Below are positions 54,815 through 63,821 of a stretch of 64,000 nucleotides of DNA, piece after piece. Source of the DNA: Paracoccaceae bacterium. GTDB lineage: Bacteria; Pseudomonadota; Alphaproteobacteria; Rhodobacterales; Rhodobacteraceae. The first letter of the stretch is position 1. Every line of letters starts with the position of its first letter. The notes beneath the pieces are model-generated. The model was given only the letters and a program-made list of their open reading frames with translations, searched no databases and was not told the origin of the DNA. The stretch spans positions 21,474 through 85,473 of the forward strand of contig JAQWQJ010000054.1 of the NCBI GenBank assembly GCA_029244725.1, in the 5' to 3' direction. The translations under genes and the position numbers were made by a program.

Positions 54815-56227
54815 ATGCAGAGATATCCACGCAATTTAATCGGCTACGGGCCGAGTGCACCTGATGCCAAATGGCCAGGCGGCGCGAAGATTGCTGTTCA
54901 GTTGGTGTTAAATTACGAAGAGGGTGGCGAGAACTGTGTTTTGCACGGTGATGCGGCGTCTGAGGCATTTTTGTCCGACATTCCAGGCGCAGCTCAGTGG
55001 CATGGCCAACGCCATTGGAATATGGAATCGATTTACGAGTACGGCGCAAGGGCTGGCTTTTGGCGTTTGCACCGCTTGTTTTCGGAAATGGAAATTCCGG
55101 TAACAGTCTACGGCGTTGCGACTGCTTTGGCGCGCTCACCCGAACAGGTTGAGGCGATGAAGTCCGCCAAATGGGAAATCGCCAGTCACGGTTTGAAATG
55201 GGTCGAACACAAAGACATGCCCGAGGCCGAAGAAGCCGCGGCAATAGACGAAGCGATCCGCCTGCATACCGAAGTCGTGGGCGAAGCCCCACGGGGATGG
55301 TACACGGGCCGATGCAGTGAAAACACCGTTAGATTGGTGTCTAACACTGGGCAATTCGACTATGTCAGCGATACATACGACGACGACCTGCCCTACTGGC
55401 TAGAGGTTGAAGACCGCGATCAGTTGATTATCCCGTACACACTTGAAGCCAACGATATGCGGTTCGCAACGGCGCCCGGATATATCGAAGGCGAGCAGTT
55501 CTTTCAGTATCTAAAGGACGCTTTCGACACCCTCTACGCCGAAGGTAAAGCTGGCGCGGCCAAGATGCTATCGATTGGTTTGCACTGTCGACTGATTGGG
55601 CGACCTGGCAAGATTGCCGGCCTGAAGCGTTTTCTTGAATACGCTAACGGACACTCTGATGTGTGGTTCGCACGCCGCATTGATATTGCCGAGCATTGGG
55701 CCAAAACGCACCCGCATTCACGAACCATCCGCCCTAGTCAAATGGATCGTGAGACCTTTGTCAGCACATTCGGTGGCATTTTTGAACATTCACCATGGAT
55801 TGCTGAGCGTGCCTTTGATCTCGAATTAGGGGCAGGACATGACGGTGCAGTCGGGGTCCACAGCGCGCTGGCACGCATGTTCCGATCAGCCAGCTACGAT
55901 GAACGTCTCGGCGTTTTGACGGCCCACCCTGATCTTGCGGGTAAGTTGGCGGCCGCGAAACGATTGACGGCCGAGAGCACCTCTGAGCAAGCAAGCGCCG
56001 GTCTTGATGCTTTGACAGATGAGGAGCGCTCCAACTTTGGCCTTATGAATACGGCCTATGTCGAAAAGCACGGGTTCCCCTTCATCATCGCTGTACGAGA
56101 TCATGACAAGGCGGGCATTCTGGCGTCGTTCGAGCGGCGGATTAATAATGCAACCGAAGTAGAATTCGAAGAGGCATGCCGTCAGGTCGAGCGTATCGCA
56201 CGCCTACGGTTAGAGGCAATTTTATGA
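54815..56227 (+). CDS. puuE: Bifunctional allantoinase PuuE / OHCU decarboxylase
   Basis: A 470-residue fusion. Residues about 1-305 are a polysaccharide-deacetylase-type allantoinase (PuuE: PRNLIGYGPSAPDAKWPGGAKIAVQLVLNYEEGGE, ASHGLKWVEH with metal His). Residues about 310-470 are OHCU decarboxylase (UraD), with the catalytic His in GGIFEHSPWIAERAF and the closing NNATEVEFEEACRQVERIARLRL. It thus covers uric-acid ring-opening to allantoin and allantoin to allantoate. The fusion is usual in roseobacters. It is the first gene of a ureide operon; the stop overlaps the next start (ATGA). Confidence 0.93.
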   Translation: MQRYPRNLIGYGPSAPDAKWPGGAKIAVQLVLNYEEGGENCVLHGDAASEAFLSDIPGAAQWHGQRHWNMESIYEYGARAGFWRLHRLFSEMEIPVTVYGVATALARSPEQVEAMKSAKWEIASHGLKWVEHKDMPEAEEAAAIDEAIRLHTEVVGEAPRGWYTGRCSENTVRLVSNTGQFDYVSDTYDDDLPYWLEVEDRDQLIIPYTLEANDMRFATAPGYIEGEQFFQYLKDAFDTLYAEGKAGAAKMLSIGLHCRLIGRPGKIAGLKRFLEYANGHSDVWFARRIDIAEHWAKTHPHSRTIRPSQMDRETFVSTFGGIFEHSPWIAERAFDLELGAGHDGAVGVHSALARMFRSASYDERLGVLTAHPDLAGKLAAAKRLTAESTSEQASAGLDALTDEERSNFGLMNTAYVEKHGFPFIIAVRDHDKAGILASFERRINNATEVEFEEACRQVERIARLRLEAIL

Positions 56228-57048
56228 GCTATGCTTTCCCACCCGGTGGTCTTCCTGGTCAAGACGTGATGCCAGACGGCAAGGCGGTTTTTACCGATGC
56301 TTACGCCTTTATTCCTGCCGATACGATGCGCGATATCGTGACCAGCTTTCTACCTGGCTGGCAAGCTACGCGCGCGTGGATCATCGCACGGCCTTTGACT
56401 GGCTTCGCCGAGACTTTCGCCCAATACGCTGTAGAAGTTGAGCCCGGCGGCGGTAGTGAAACGCCAGAACCTGACGCAGGCGCCGAGGGCATTTTGTTTG
56501 TCGCAAGCGGAGAAATGCGTTTGGTCATCGACGGCAAGCGCCATGATCTGGTCCGGGGCGGATATGCCTTTATTCCAGCAGGCGCTGTTTGGTCTGTCGT
56601 AAACCTCGGCTCTGACTTGTTGCAATTCCATTGGGTTCGAAAACGCTATGAAGCCGCGAACGACATAACATCGCCTGAGGCATTTGTGACGTCGGACAAG
56701 GATGTTGCGCCCACTGAAATGCCCGACTGCAATGGTGTTTGGGCAACGACACGTTTTGTCGAGCCGTCGGACCTGCGCCACGATTGCCATGTTAATATCG
56801 TCACGTTTCAACCGGGTGGATTGATCCCCTTCGCTGAAACTCATGTGATGGAACACGGGCTATACGTGCTTCAGGGAACGGCGCGGTACCTGCTTAATCA
56901 AGATTGGGTAGATGTTGGCCCCGGTGATTTCATGTGGCTGCGGGCTTTCTGCCCACAGGCCTGCGTTGCGACTGGGGACGAACCGTTCCGCTATCTGCTC
57001 TACAAAGATGTGAACCGTCATCCAAAACTGGGGCGTGGCAACCTGTGA
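56224..57048 (+). CDS. allE: (S)-ureidoglycine aminohydrolase (bicupin)
   Basis: A 274-residue double-cupin protein matching ureidoglycine aminohydrolase (AllE/YlbA/UGHY). The protein has tandem beta-barrels; FVEPSDLRHDCHVNIVTFQPGGLIPFAETHVMEHGLYVLQG is the manganese-binding second cupin. It turns ureidoglycine into ureidoglycolate and ammonia, linking allantoate breakdown to AllA. ATG 56224 overlaps the puuE stop. The allantoate amidohydrolase that would feed it is not in the window. Confidence 0.88.
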   Translation: MSYAFPPGGLPGQDVMPDGKAVFTDAYAFIPADTMRDIVTSFLPGWQATRAWIIARPLTGFAETFAQYAVEVEPGGGSETPEPDAGAEGILFVASGEMRLVIDGKRHDLVRGGYAFIPAGAVWSVVNLGSDLLQFHWVRKRYEAANDITSPEAFVTSDKDVAPTEMPDCNGVWATTRFVEPSDLRHDCHVNIVTFQPGGLIPFAETHVMEHGLYVLQGTARYLLNQDWVDVGPGDFMWLRAFCPQACVATGDEPFRYLLYKDVNRHPKLGRGNL

Positions 57049-57539
57049 CACAAGCGATTGAGATATCGACAAAGCCGCTGACGGCTGAGGGGTTTGCACC
57101 GTTTGGCGATGTGCTGGAAATTGATGGTGAGCCTGACAAGATCATCAACCAAGGCAAGTGCGGACGGTATCATGATCGGATTGCATTGGCCTTTGGCGAT
57201 GATGGCCGTGCGGGCGTGAGCCTGTTCAAATCCGAAGTACGTAGCTTGCCCCATACAATCGACATGATGGAACGTCACCCGGATGGGACGCAGGCGTTCA
57301 TTCCCATGTCGATGAACCCGTTTTTAGTCATCGTTGCCGAGGATGATGGCGACAAGCCGGGAATGCCCGTAGCGTTTGTCTCAAGCCCCGGACAAGGCAT
57401 CAATTTTCACCGAAATGTGTGGCACGGAGTACTTACCCCGCTACACGAGCCGGGCCTGTTCACAGTCGTAGATAGAATCGGAAATACACCAAACCTCGAA
57501 GAGTTTTGGCTTGAGCCGCAATATGTGGTAACGAAGTAG
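57045..57539 (+). CDS. allA: Ureidoglycolate lyase
   Basis: A 164-residue AllA-type cupin that splits ureidoglycolate into glyoxylate and urea. Family phrases are LTAEGFAPFGDVLE, the MERHPDGTQAFIPM metal/active-site stretch and NFHRNVWHGVLTPL. Start is GTG 57045, which overlaps the allE stop by four bases (GTGA); the longer open frame to 56934 is inside allE. It is followed after about 50 bases by the NCS2 permease. Confidence 0.92.
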   Translation: MTQAIEISTKPLTAEGFAPFGDVLEIDGEPDKIINQGKCGRYHDRIALAFGDDGRAGVSLFKSEVRSLPHTIDMMERHPDGTQAFIPMSMNPFLVIVAEDDGDKPGMPVAFVSSPGQGINFHRNVWHGVLTPLHEPGLFTVVDRIGNTPNLEEFWLEPQYVVTK

Positions 57540-57589
57540 ATAGTCCGCACCAAGACGGTACTAAACTGACAATAGGGAAGGGAAACACC

Positions 57590-58906
57590 ATGTCAGACGC
57601 AACCGCTAATTATAGCGATCCAAATGTAACGCCCCCAATGGGCGAAGCAATTCCGCTGGGTATCCAGCATGTTTTGGCGATGTTTGCCTCAAACGTAACG
57701 CCTTCAGTCATCGTGGCCGGCGCTGCTGGGCTGGCATTCGGCGGGGCAGAGCAAGTCTACCTGATCCAAATGGCGATGCTGTTTGCTGGTATTGCGACTT
57801 TGTTCCAAACCATCGGGTTCGGTCCTGTCGGATCACGTCTTCCGATTATGCAAGGCACGAGTTTTGCGTTTGTCGGCGTGCTGGCTGGTATCGCAGCGAC
57901 ACAAGGTTTGGGCGTTGCTCTGACGTCGTGCCTAATCGGCGGCGTGATTCATTTTGCTTTGGGCTCAGTGATCAAGAACCTACGTAGCTACTTCCCGCCA
58001 CTGGTAACCGGCTTGGTTATTCTGGCGATTGGTCTCTACCTGATCCCTGTTGCGATTAAATACGCAGCTGGTGGTGCGGCAGATTTCCAGATGGCTGCTG
58101 AGAGCTTTGGCTCGCTCAAGCACTGGGCTGTTGCTGGTTCGGTTGTTGTGGTGGCACTTCTGTGCAAGTTCTTCACCAAAGGTTTGATCTCAAACGCTGG
58201 CATCCTGATCGGTATGATCGTGGCCTATATCCTTGCTTACTTCTTGGGCATGGTGAATTTCGGTGCAGTTGCAAAAGCAAGCTGGATCACAGGTCTGCAG
58301 GTCATGCCTTATGGGTTCGAGTTCAACCTCGGCGCGGTTATTGGTGTGACAATCGTTTCGATCGTTTCAGCTATTGAAACTGTTGGCGATGCGTCAGCCA
58401 CAGCAAAAGCTGGTGCTGGTCGTGATGCAACAGACGAAGAGATTGCAGGCGCAACATACGCTGACGGTCTTGGAACTGCGGTTGCTGCGGTCTTTGGCGG
58501 TCTTCCAAACACATCATTCAGCCAGAACGTTGGTATCGTCGGCATGACAGGCATCATGAGCCGTCACGTTGTGACCATCGGTGGTGTCGTTCTGATCCTT
58601 TGTGGTCTCGTCCCAAAAATCGGTGCGATCGTTGCATCTATGCCTCTGCCGGTTCTTGGCGGTGGTGTGATCGTGATGTTCGGTATGGTTGCTTCTGCTG
58701 GTCTGAACATGCTGACCGAAGTTAAAATGAACCGCCGTAACATGGTGATCATCGCGATCTCATTGGCTGTTGGTCTAGGCTTCAACTTGGTTCCAAGTGC
58801 TGTTCAGTACTTGCCAGGCATCTGGAAGACATTGGCAACATCAGCCGTTGCACCGACTGCGGTTTGTGCAATCCTGTTGAACCAGATCCTTCCTCAGGAA
58901 GACTAA
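57590..58906 (+). CDS. NCS2 nucleobase permease (xanthine/urate type)
   Basis: A 438-residue permease with about fourteen helices. The NCS2/NAT signature is QNVGIVGMTGIMSR and the substrate-site QH motif lies in LGIQHVLAMFASN. Members import uracil, xanthine or urate. The acidic residue positions and the setting behind puuE-allE-allA favour a purine such as urate or xanthine. GGGAAGGGAAACACC precedes the ATG. A strong terminator follows. Confidence 0.93.
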   Translation: MSDATANYSDPNVTPPMGEAIPLGIQHVLAMFASNVTPSVIVAGAAGLAFGGAEQVYLIQMAMLFAGIATLFQTIGFGPVGSRLPIMQGTSFAFVGVLAGIAATQGLGVALTSCLIGGVIHFALGSVIKNLRSYFPPLVTGLVILAIGLYLIPVAIKYAAGGAADFQMAAESFGSLKHWAVAGSVVVVALLCKFFTKGLISNAGILIGMIVAYILAYFLGMVNFGAVAKASWITGLQVMPYGFEFNLGAVIGVTIVSIVSAIETVGDASATAKAGAGRDATDEEIAGATYADGLGTAVAAVFGGLPNTSFSQNVGIVGMTGIMSRHVVTIGGVVLILCGLVPKIGAIVASMPLPVLGGGVIVMFGMVASAGLNMLTEVKMNRRNMVIIAISLAVGLGFNLVPSAVQYLPGIWKTLATSAVAPTAVCAILLNQILPQED

Positions 58907-58926
58907 GGTTTAACCCCTTAAAAGAA

Positions 58927-58957
58927 GAGGCCCCGCAATTTTGCGGGGCCTCTTTTT
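58927..58957. terminator. Bidirectional terminator between permease and DUF1523 genes
   Basis: AGAGGCCCCGCAA/TTGCGGGGCCTCT (58927-58939 with 58942-58954) is followed by T5 on the plus strand and flanked by A/T-rich sequence on the other. It separates two convergent genes. Confidence 0.9.
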
Positions 58958-59573
58958 ATTTGCGCTTGAAGGTGCGTTTGAACCAACCTTCAGTATCATC
59001 CCAAGTTTCCTCGGCATCGTCGATCATCGGGTCGATGCGGCGTCTACGGAACTTCAACCAGCGAACGCGAACTGCCCAGAACGCTGCAAAAGCGATGGTC
59101 AGGATGATGATGTTGCGCCACGGAATGATTTGAACTTCGGGTGTATCAACAGACCAGATTTTGACCGCATTGGGATAAATCGAGAGCGCCTCAAACCGCC
59201 AACCATAGTGACGAACCACGGCCCACTGGGTTTCATCGGATTTCTTTGAGATTAAATCCGAAGCTTCCGCCTGAAGGTTTGATGTATCGAACTTAAAATA
59301 GGGCGGCCAACCCCAGCCAGTATCCTCATTGCGATAGATCATCGGCTTATCGTTTACGCGGAAGGTTTGGATGAAGAATACGTCTCGGTTTTCACCACCT
59401 ACAGCTTCGCCTGTGTAACCCTCAGCCCAGAAAAGTGAGTTCGCGCCGTAATCGACCCGTTTTTCATAGGTGTCGGTGATGCGAACCACGTCATGCTGTG
59501 GAAGGGTATAGTGAAAAAACCCAAAGACAAGCAGTGTCAGAAGTATTCGAAATGTCCATTTAACGTAAACCAT
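58956..59573 (-). CDS. DUF1523 family membrane protein
   Basis: From ATG 59573 (MVYVKWTFRILLTLLVFGFFHYTLP) the product has 205 residues. It has an N-terminal transmembrane helix, an extracytoplasmic domain (with VRITDTYEKRVD and IYRNEDTGWGWPPYFKFDTSNLQAEA) and a second helix near 150-170, then a basic cytoplasmic tail. This is the DUF1523 pattern, known in Rhodobacterales with no assigned function. The open frame runs 115 codons further upstream without conserved sequence. Confidence 0.85.
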   Translation of the reverse strand: MVYVKWTFRILLTLLVFGFFHYTLPQHDVVRITDTYEKRVDYGANSLFWAEGYTGEAVGGENRDVFFIQTFRVNDKPMIYRNEDTGWGWPPYFKFDTSNLQAEASDLISKKSDETQWAVVRHYGWRFEALSIYPNAVKIWSVDTPEVQIIPWRNIIILTIAFAAFWAVRVRWLKFRRRRIDPMIDDAEETWDDTEGWFKRTFKRK

Positions 59574-59723
59574 GTGCCCCACCGGTGTTGTATATGCTGT
59601 TCTATATAAGGGGGGCTTTGCGCTGCCCTTAAACCCCTTGCAAGGTATTTTTGACCAAAAGATAGGGTTTTTGGCTTGTTCGATGTGGGGTTTGAGGCAC
59701 AGAATTGAATTTGGGAGGACACG

Positions 59724-60719
59724 ATGAGGCCTGGAAAACGCAATCTGATTACCGATGTGACGGGTGTGCTTGTTGGAAATGCACATGACACGAGACTGCG
59801 CAGCGGCTCGACTGTGGTGACCACCGACGCGCCATTTACGGCGGGGGTTCACATTATGGGCGGCGCTCCGGGGACGCGCGAAACTGAGTTGCTGGCGCCG
59901 GACAAACTGGTTGAACAAGTTGATGCGTTGGTTTTGTCGGGCGGGTCAGCCTTTGGGCTGGATGCGGGATCTGGTGTTGCAGACGGTCTAAGAACCGCTG
60001 GCCGCGGATTTGACGTTGGCGGGCATCGTGTTCCGATTGTTCCAGGGGCGATCTTGTTTGACCTGCTGAACGGTGGCGATAAAACATGGGCGAGAAATCC
60101 TTATTATGAGCTAGGGCTTAAAGCATTTGAGGATGCTTCAGTGTCGTTTGCTCTTGGAACAATTGGGGCGGGTTATGGTGCCACAACAGCTGGATTGATG
60201 GGCGGGCTGGGGTCAGCATCCTGCATTTTAGAAACTGGCGAGACGATTGGGGCATTGGTTGCGGTCAACGCGCTTGGTTCAGCAACGGTCGGAGATGGCC
60301 CCGAGTTTTGGGCCGCACCCTTTGAGCAGGGGGATGAGTTCGGCGGGTGTGGCGTGGCCATTGAGTATCCGACCGGCATTCAGACCAAAACGGCCGCTTC
60401 TCTTGAGGCCACAACAATTGCAATTATCGCCACAGATGCACCGCTTTCTCAGGCGCAGTGCACACGAATGGCGACGGCGGCGCATGACGGAATGGCACGC
60501 GCCTTGGTGCCATCACATACGCCAATGGACGGTGATTTGGTGTTTGGAATGTCGACCAGTGACGAACCAATGGTCGATGATCCATCCGTTCTACTGCGTA
60601 TCGGTCATGCGGCGGCGACGTGTCTTGCACGGGCAATTGCGCGTGGGGTTTATGAGGCCGATGGCTATGAAAATGCGCCCCTGCCGACGTGGAAGCGCCA
60701 ATTTGAGCGTAATGGATAG
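59724..60719 (+). CDS. P1 family peptidase (DmpA/NylC-like N-terminal nucleophile hydrolase)
   Basis: A 331-residue protein of the P1 (DmpA) family, whose members self-cleave to expose a Ser or Thr nucleophile. VLSGGSAFGLDAGSGVADGLR and TIGAGYGATTAGLMGGLGSAS are characteristic. The likely cleavage region is LEATTIAIIATDAPL at about 228-242; the residue before Thr230 is Ala, where I expect Asn in most members, so autocleavage deserves a check. No signal peptide. The substrate (D-amino acid peptides, amides or cyclic dimers) is unknown. GGGAGGACACG precedes the ATG. Confidence 0.88.
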   Translation: MRPGKRNLITDVTGVLVGNAHDTRLRSGSTVVTTDAPFTAGVHIMGGAPGTRETELLAPDKLVEQVDALVLSGGSAFGLDAGSGVADGLRTAGRGFDVGGHRVPIVPGAILFDLLNGGDKTWARNPYYELGLKAFEDASVSFALGTIGAGYGATTAGLMGGLGSASCILETGETIGALVAVNALGSATVGDGPEFWAAPFEQGDEFGGCGVAIEYPTGIQTKTAASLEATTIAIIATDAPLSQAQCTRMATAAHDGMARALVPSHTPMDGDLVFGMSTSDEPMVDDPSVLLRIGHAAATCLARAIARGVYEADGYENAPLPTWKRQFERNG

Positions 60720-60848
60720 GTCCAGTATTCAGTTGGTATTAGACCAAAGGCGATTTTTAATTAACATGTTCATCAAATGCCGTTAAGTAGGCTGGACAAA
60801 GCCGATCAGAAATGCAGTCTGCGTTTGATCAAATTCTAGGAGAACCCG

Positions 60849-62324
60849 ATGAGCGATACACGCACAGACCTGTTAGCAATGTTGAAAGACCCTACCCTTT
60901 TGGTAGATCGCGCCTACTTGGCGGGTGAGTGGGTCGATGGTGACGGAGAGTTTGACGTCATAAACCCAGCACGCGGCGATGTTGTTGCCAGCGTCGCTGA
61001 TTGCTCTCGTGCGCAAGTGGCTGAGGCTGTCGCCAAAGCGGATGCATCTCGCAAAGCGTGGGCTGCAAAGACTGCGAAAGAACGCTCGGTAATCCTGCGC
61101 CGGTGGTTCGATTTGATGATGGCAAACCAAGACGATCTGGGGGCCATTCTTACGGCTGAACAAGGTAAACCCCTAGTCGAAGCTAAGGGCGAAATCGCCT
61201 ATGGCGCGTCTTTCATTGAGTTCTTCGCAGAAGAAGCTAAGCGCGTTTACGGCGAGACCATCCCAGGTCATCAGCCTGACAAACGTATCATGGTGATGAA
61301 GCAGCCAATCGGGGTTGTTGGGTCGATCACGCCGTGGAACTTTCCTAACGCGATGATCACACGCAAAGCGGCACCTGCTCTGGCTGCCGGTTGTTCATTT
61401 GTGGCGCGTCCTGCATCCGAAACACCATTGTCGGCATTGGTCATGGGCGTTCTGGCCGAACGTGCCGGCATTCCAAAGGGCGTGTTCTCGGTCGTGCCTT
61501 CTACGCGGTCGTCAGACGTAGGCAAAGAGTTCTGTGAGAACCCTGCTGTTCGGAAGATCACCTTTACCGGATCAACCGAAGTTGGCCGCATCTTGCTGCG
61601 CCAAGCCGCCGATCAAGTCATGAAGTGCTCAATGGAGCTGGGCGGCAACGCGCCGTTCATCGTATTTGACGACGCTGATCTGGACGCCGCGGTCGAAGGC
61701 GCAATCATGTGCAAGTTCCGCAATAACGGGCAAACCTGTGTCTGTGCCAACCGGATTTACGTTCAAGACGCAGTTTATGACGCTTTCGCTGAAAAGTTGA
61801 CGGCAGCAGTTTCCAAAATGAAGGTCGGAGACGGGTTTGAAGATGGCGTGGCCTTTGGTCCGCTGATCAACGACGCAGCAGTAGCCAAGGTTCAAGAACA
61901 TATCGCCGACGCGACCAGCAAGGGCGCAAAGGTCGTTCTTGGCGGTGGCCAGCCAATCCAAGGACCGGGGCATTTTCTTCCGCCAACAATCGTTACTGGT
62001 GCCACGCGTGATATGGCCGTTTCAACAGAAGAGACCTTTGGCCCAATGGCGCCACTGTTCCGGTTTAGCGATGTGGATGACGTGATAGACATGGCCAACG
62101 ATACGATCTTTGGCTTGGCGAGCTATTTCTACGCCAAGGATCTGAGTCGCGTTTACAAAGTGGCCGAGGCACTGGAATACGGCATCGTTGGCGTAAACAC
62201 TGGCATCATCTCGACCGAGGTGGCACCGTTTGGTGGCGTAAAACAGTCTGGGCTTGGACGTGAAGGCAGCCATCACGGGATCGATGATTTTCTAGAGATG
62301 AAATACGTCTGCCTGTCGGTCTAA
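60849..62324 (+). CDS. gabD: NAD(P)-dependent succinate-semialdehyde dehydrogenase
   Basis: A 491-residue aldehyde dehydrogenase. The catalytic Glu is in MELGGNAPFIVFDDA and the Cys near residue 297 in NNGQTCVCANRI (double-Cys pattern typical of GabD). VMKQPIGVVGSITPWNFPNAMI and the terminus KQSGLGREGSHHGIDDFLEMKYVC match GabD closely. It completes GABA breakdown to succinate, though the partner transaminase is not in the window. AGGAG lies upstream. A terminator at 62394-62419 follows. Confidence 0.93.
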   Translation: MSDTRTDLLAMLKDPTLLVDRAYLAGEWVDGDGEFDVINPARGDVVASVADCSRAQVAEAVAKADASRKAWAAKTAKERSVILRRWFDLMMANQDDLGAILTAEQGKPLVEAKGEIAYGASFIEFFAEEAKRVYGETIPGHQPDKRIMVMKQPIGVVGSITPWNFPNAMITRKAAPALAAGCSFVARPASETPLSALVMGVLAERAGIPKGVFSVVPSTRSSDVGKEFCENPAVRKITFTGSTEVGRILLRQAADQVMKCSMELGGNAPFIVFDDADLDAAVEGAIMCKFRNNGQTCVCANRIYVQDAVYDAFAEKLTAAVSKMKVGDGFEDGVAFGPLINDAAVAKVQEHIADATSKGAKVVLGGGQPIQGPGHFLPPTIVTGATRDMAVSTEETFGPMAPLFRFSDVDDVIDMANDTIFGLASYFYAKDLSRVYKVAEALEYGIVGVNTGIISTEVAPFGGVKQSGLGREGSHHGIDDFLEMKYVCLSV

Positions 62325-62393
62325 TTGGGCGAAGCAAAGGGCGCTGTCTGCCCCCTTTGAAACCCCCGAGAGGATTTAGACAAAGATAAAGCA

Positions 62394-62419
62394 GGGGGCG
62401 ACTTTTCGTCCCCTTTTTT
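62394..62419 (+). terminator. Rho-independent terminator after gabD
   Basis: GGGGGCGA/TCGTCCCC (62394-62401 with 62406-62413, one G-T pair) with a four-base loop and six Ts. Confidence 0.8.
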
Positions 62420-62483
62420 GTTTGGCCTTTAAGCCGGCCTCGATCTTCGCTATTGGGCTTTCGGAATTCACGGAGATAGCACA

Positions 62484-63605
62484 ATGGCAATCAAACGAGT
62501 CGGTTTCGTCGGATGGCGAGGAATGGTGGGCACAGTTCTTATGGAACGCATGCGCGCAGAGAATGATTTTGCGGACATCGCAGAAGCGCATTTCTTCACC
62601 ACCTCACAGACCGGACAGACTGGACCAGACGTCGGCCAAGGCCCGAGCGTTCTAAAAGACGCGCGCGACCTCGATGCGCTAAAATCCATGGATGCGATCG
62701 TCACCTGTCAGGGCGGCGATTATACAAACGAGGTCTTTGCGCCCTTGCGAGCTGCTGGGTGGGACGGTTTTTGGATCGACGCTGCCTCAAGTCTTCGTAT
62801 GGCGGATCATACGGTCATCGTGCTGGACCCTGTGAACCGCAACGTGATTGATCAAGCGTTGGTTGACGGAAAGAAAGACTTCATCGGCGGCAATTGTACG
62901 GTCAGTCTGATGATGATGGGTCTTGGCGGATTGTTTCAGAACGACCTGATCGAGTGGATGACCTCGATGACCTATCAAGCTGCTTCGGGCGGGGGCGCAC
63001 GCCACATGCGCGAACTGCTGAACCAGATGGGCCAATTGCGTGGATCTGCAGCGGACCTGTTGGACGATCCGCATTCGGCTATTCTGGACATTGACCGACA
63101 GGTTACGGCATCACTACGCAGTGATGCTATGCCGACGGACAACTTCGGCGTCCCATTGGCGGGCAGCCTGATCCCTTGGATCGACGTAGGCCTTGAAAAC
63201 GGCCAGTCGAAAGAGGAATGGAAGGCCGTTTCCGAAACCAACAAAATCCTTGGTCGCTCAGACAACCCAATCATGATCGACGGCACCTGCGTGCGGATCG
63301 GCGCGATGCGCAGCCATTCTCAGGCGCTGACGATCAAACTGAAACGCGACGTGCCGATGGACGAAATCGAGGCGATGCTGGACGAGGCAAACGACTGGTC
63401 TAAAGTCATCCCGAACGAGCGTGAAGTGACCTCGCGCGAACTTTCGCCCGCTGCAATCACGGGGACATTGACTGTGCCGGTGGGACGTCTGCGCAAGATG
63501 AACATCGGGCCGGAATATCTGAACGCCTTTACGGTGGGGGATCAGTTACTCTGGGGGGCTGCAGAGCCGCTGAGGCGGATGCTACGGATTTTGCTTGAGG
63601 ATTGA
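62484..63605 (+). CDS. asd: Aspartate-semialdehyde dehydrogenase
   Basis: Asd (373 aa) reduces aspartyl phosphate to aspartate semialdehyde, the branch point for Lys, Met, Thr and cell-wall diaminopimelate. The nucleophilic Cys138 is in [13 protein letters not shown] and the sequence is of the long E. coli type ([19 protein letters not shown]). GGAG lies upstream of the ATG. It is monocistronic with a terminator directly behind. Confidence 0.96.
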   Translation: MAIKRVGFVGWRGMVGTVLMERMRAENDFADIAEAHFFTTSQTGQTGPDVGQGPSVLKDARDLDALKSMDAIVTCQGGDYTNEVFAPLRAAGWDGFWIDAASSLRMADHTVIVLDPVNRNVIDQALVDGKKDFIGGNCTVSLMMMGLGGLFQNDLIEWMTSMTYQAASGGGARHMRELLNQMGQLRGSAADLLDDPHSAILDIDRQVTASLRSDAMPTDNFGVPLAGSLIPWIDVGLENGQSKEEWKAVSETNKILGRSDNPIMIDGTCVRIGAMRSHSQALTIKLKRDVPMDEIEAMLDEANDWSKVIPNEREVTSRELSPAAITGTLTVPVGRLRKMNIGPEYLNAFTVGDQLLWGAAEPLRRMLRILLED

Positions 63606-63613
63606 TTTAGGGA

Positions 63614-63639
63614 AGCCTGCCAGTTGGTGGGCTTTTTTG
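63614..63639 (+). terminator. Rho-independent terminator after asd
   Basis: AGCCTGCCA/TGGTGGGCT (63614-63622 with 63625-63633, two G-T pairs) is followed by six Ts, nine bases after the stop. The inner base pairs are probably open, since only two bases separate the arms. Confidence 0.7.
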
Positions 63640-63688
63640 TTAGGGGAATACCGTACTCCAGCCAGGCTTGCACTTTAGGCGAGCATTT

Positions 63689-63716
63689 TTGACAGAATCA
63701 TCTACCTATATATATG
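63689..63716 (+). promoter_or_regulatory. Candidate sigma-70 promoter of the interrupted gene at the right edge
   Basis: TTGACA at 63689-63694 and TATATG at 63711-63716 are separated by 16 bases, in a stretch richer in A/T than its surroundings. The start codon of the truncated frame lies about 28 bases downstream. Confidence 0.4.
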
Positions 63717-63743
63717 ATCAATCTGGTGATGATGGAGTTTAAA

Positions 63744-63821
63744 GTGACAAATATTAATCAAAACTTAGTCGATATGGATTCAGCACCCTTGTTGGGAGCA
63801 AAATCAATGGACGAATGGTAA
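63744..63821 (+). pseudogene. Start of a gene probably truncated by an IS3-family insertion
   Basis: GTG 63744, preceded by GATGGAG, opens a frame reading VTNINQNLVDMDSAPLLGAKSMDEW. It ends in a stop at 63819-63821 made by the sequence TGGTAATCCTCCC that seems to be the end of the insertion element. An ATG at 63732 is a second possible start. The peptide is too short to identify. The DNA is AT-rich, unlike asd. The rest of the gene, if it exists, should lie beyond the element outside the window. Confidence 0.4.

Noticed and set aside
56934..57044. Upstream extension of allA
   Set aside because: It runs inside allE in another frame; GTG 57045 with the GTGA overlap gives the normal 164-residue protein.
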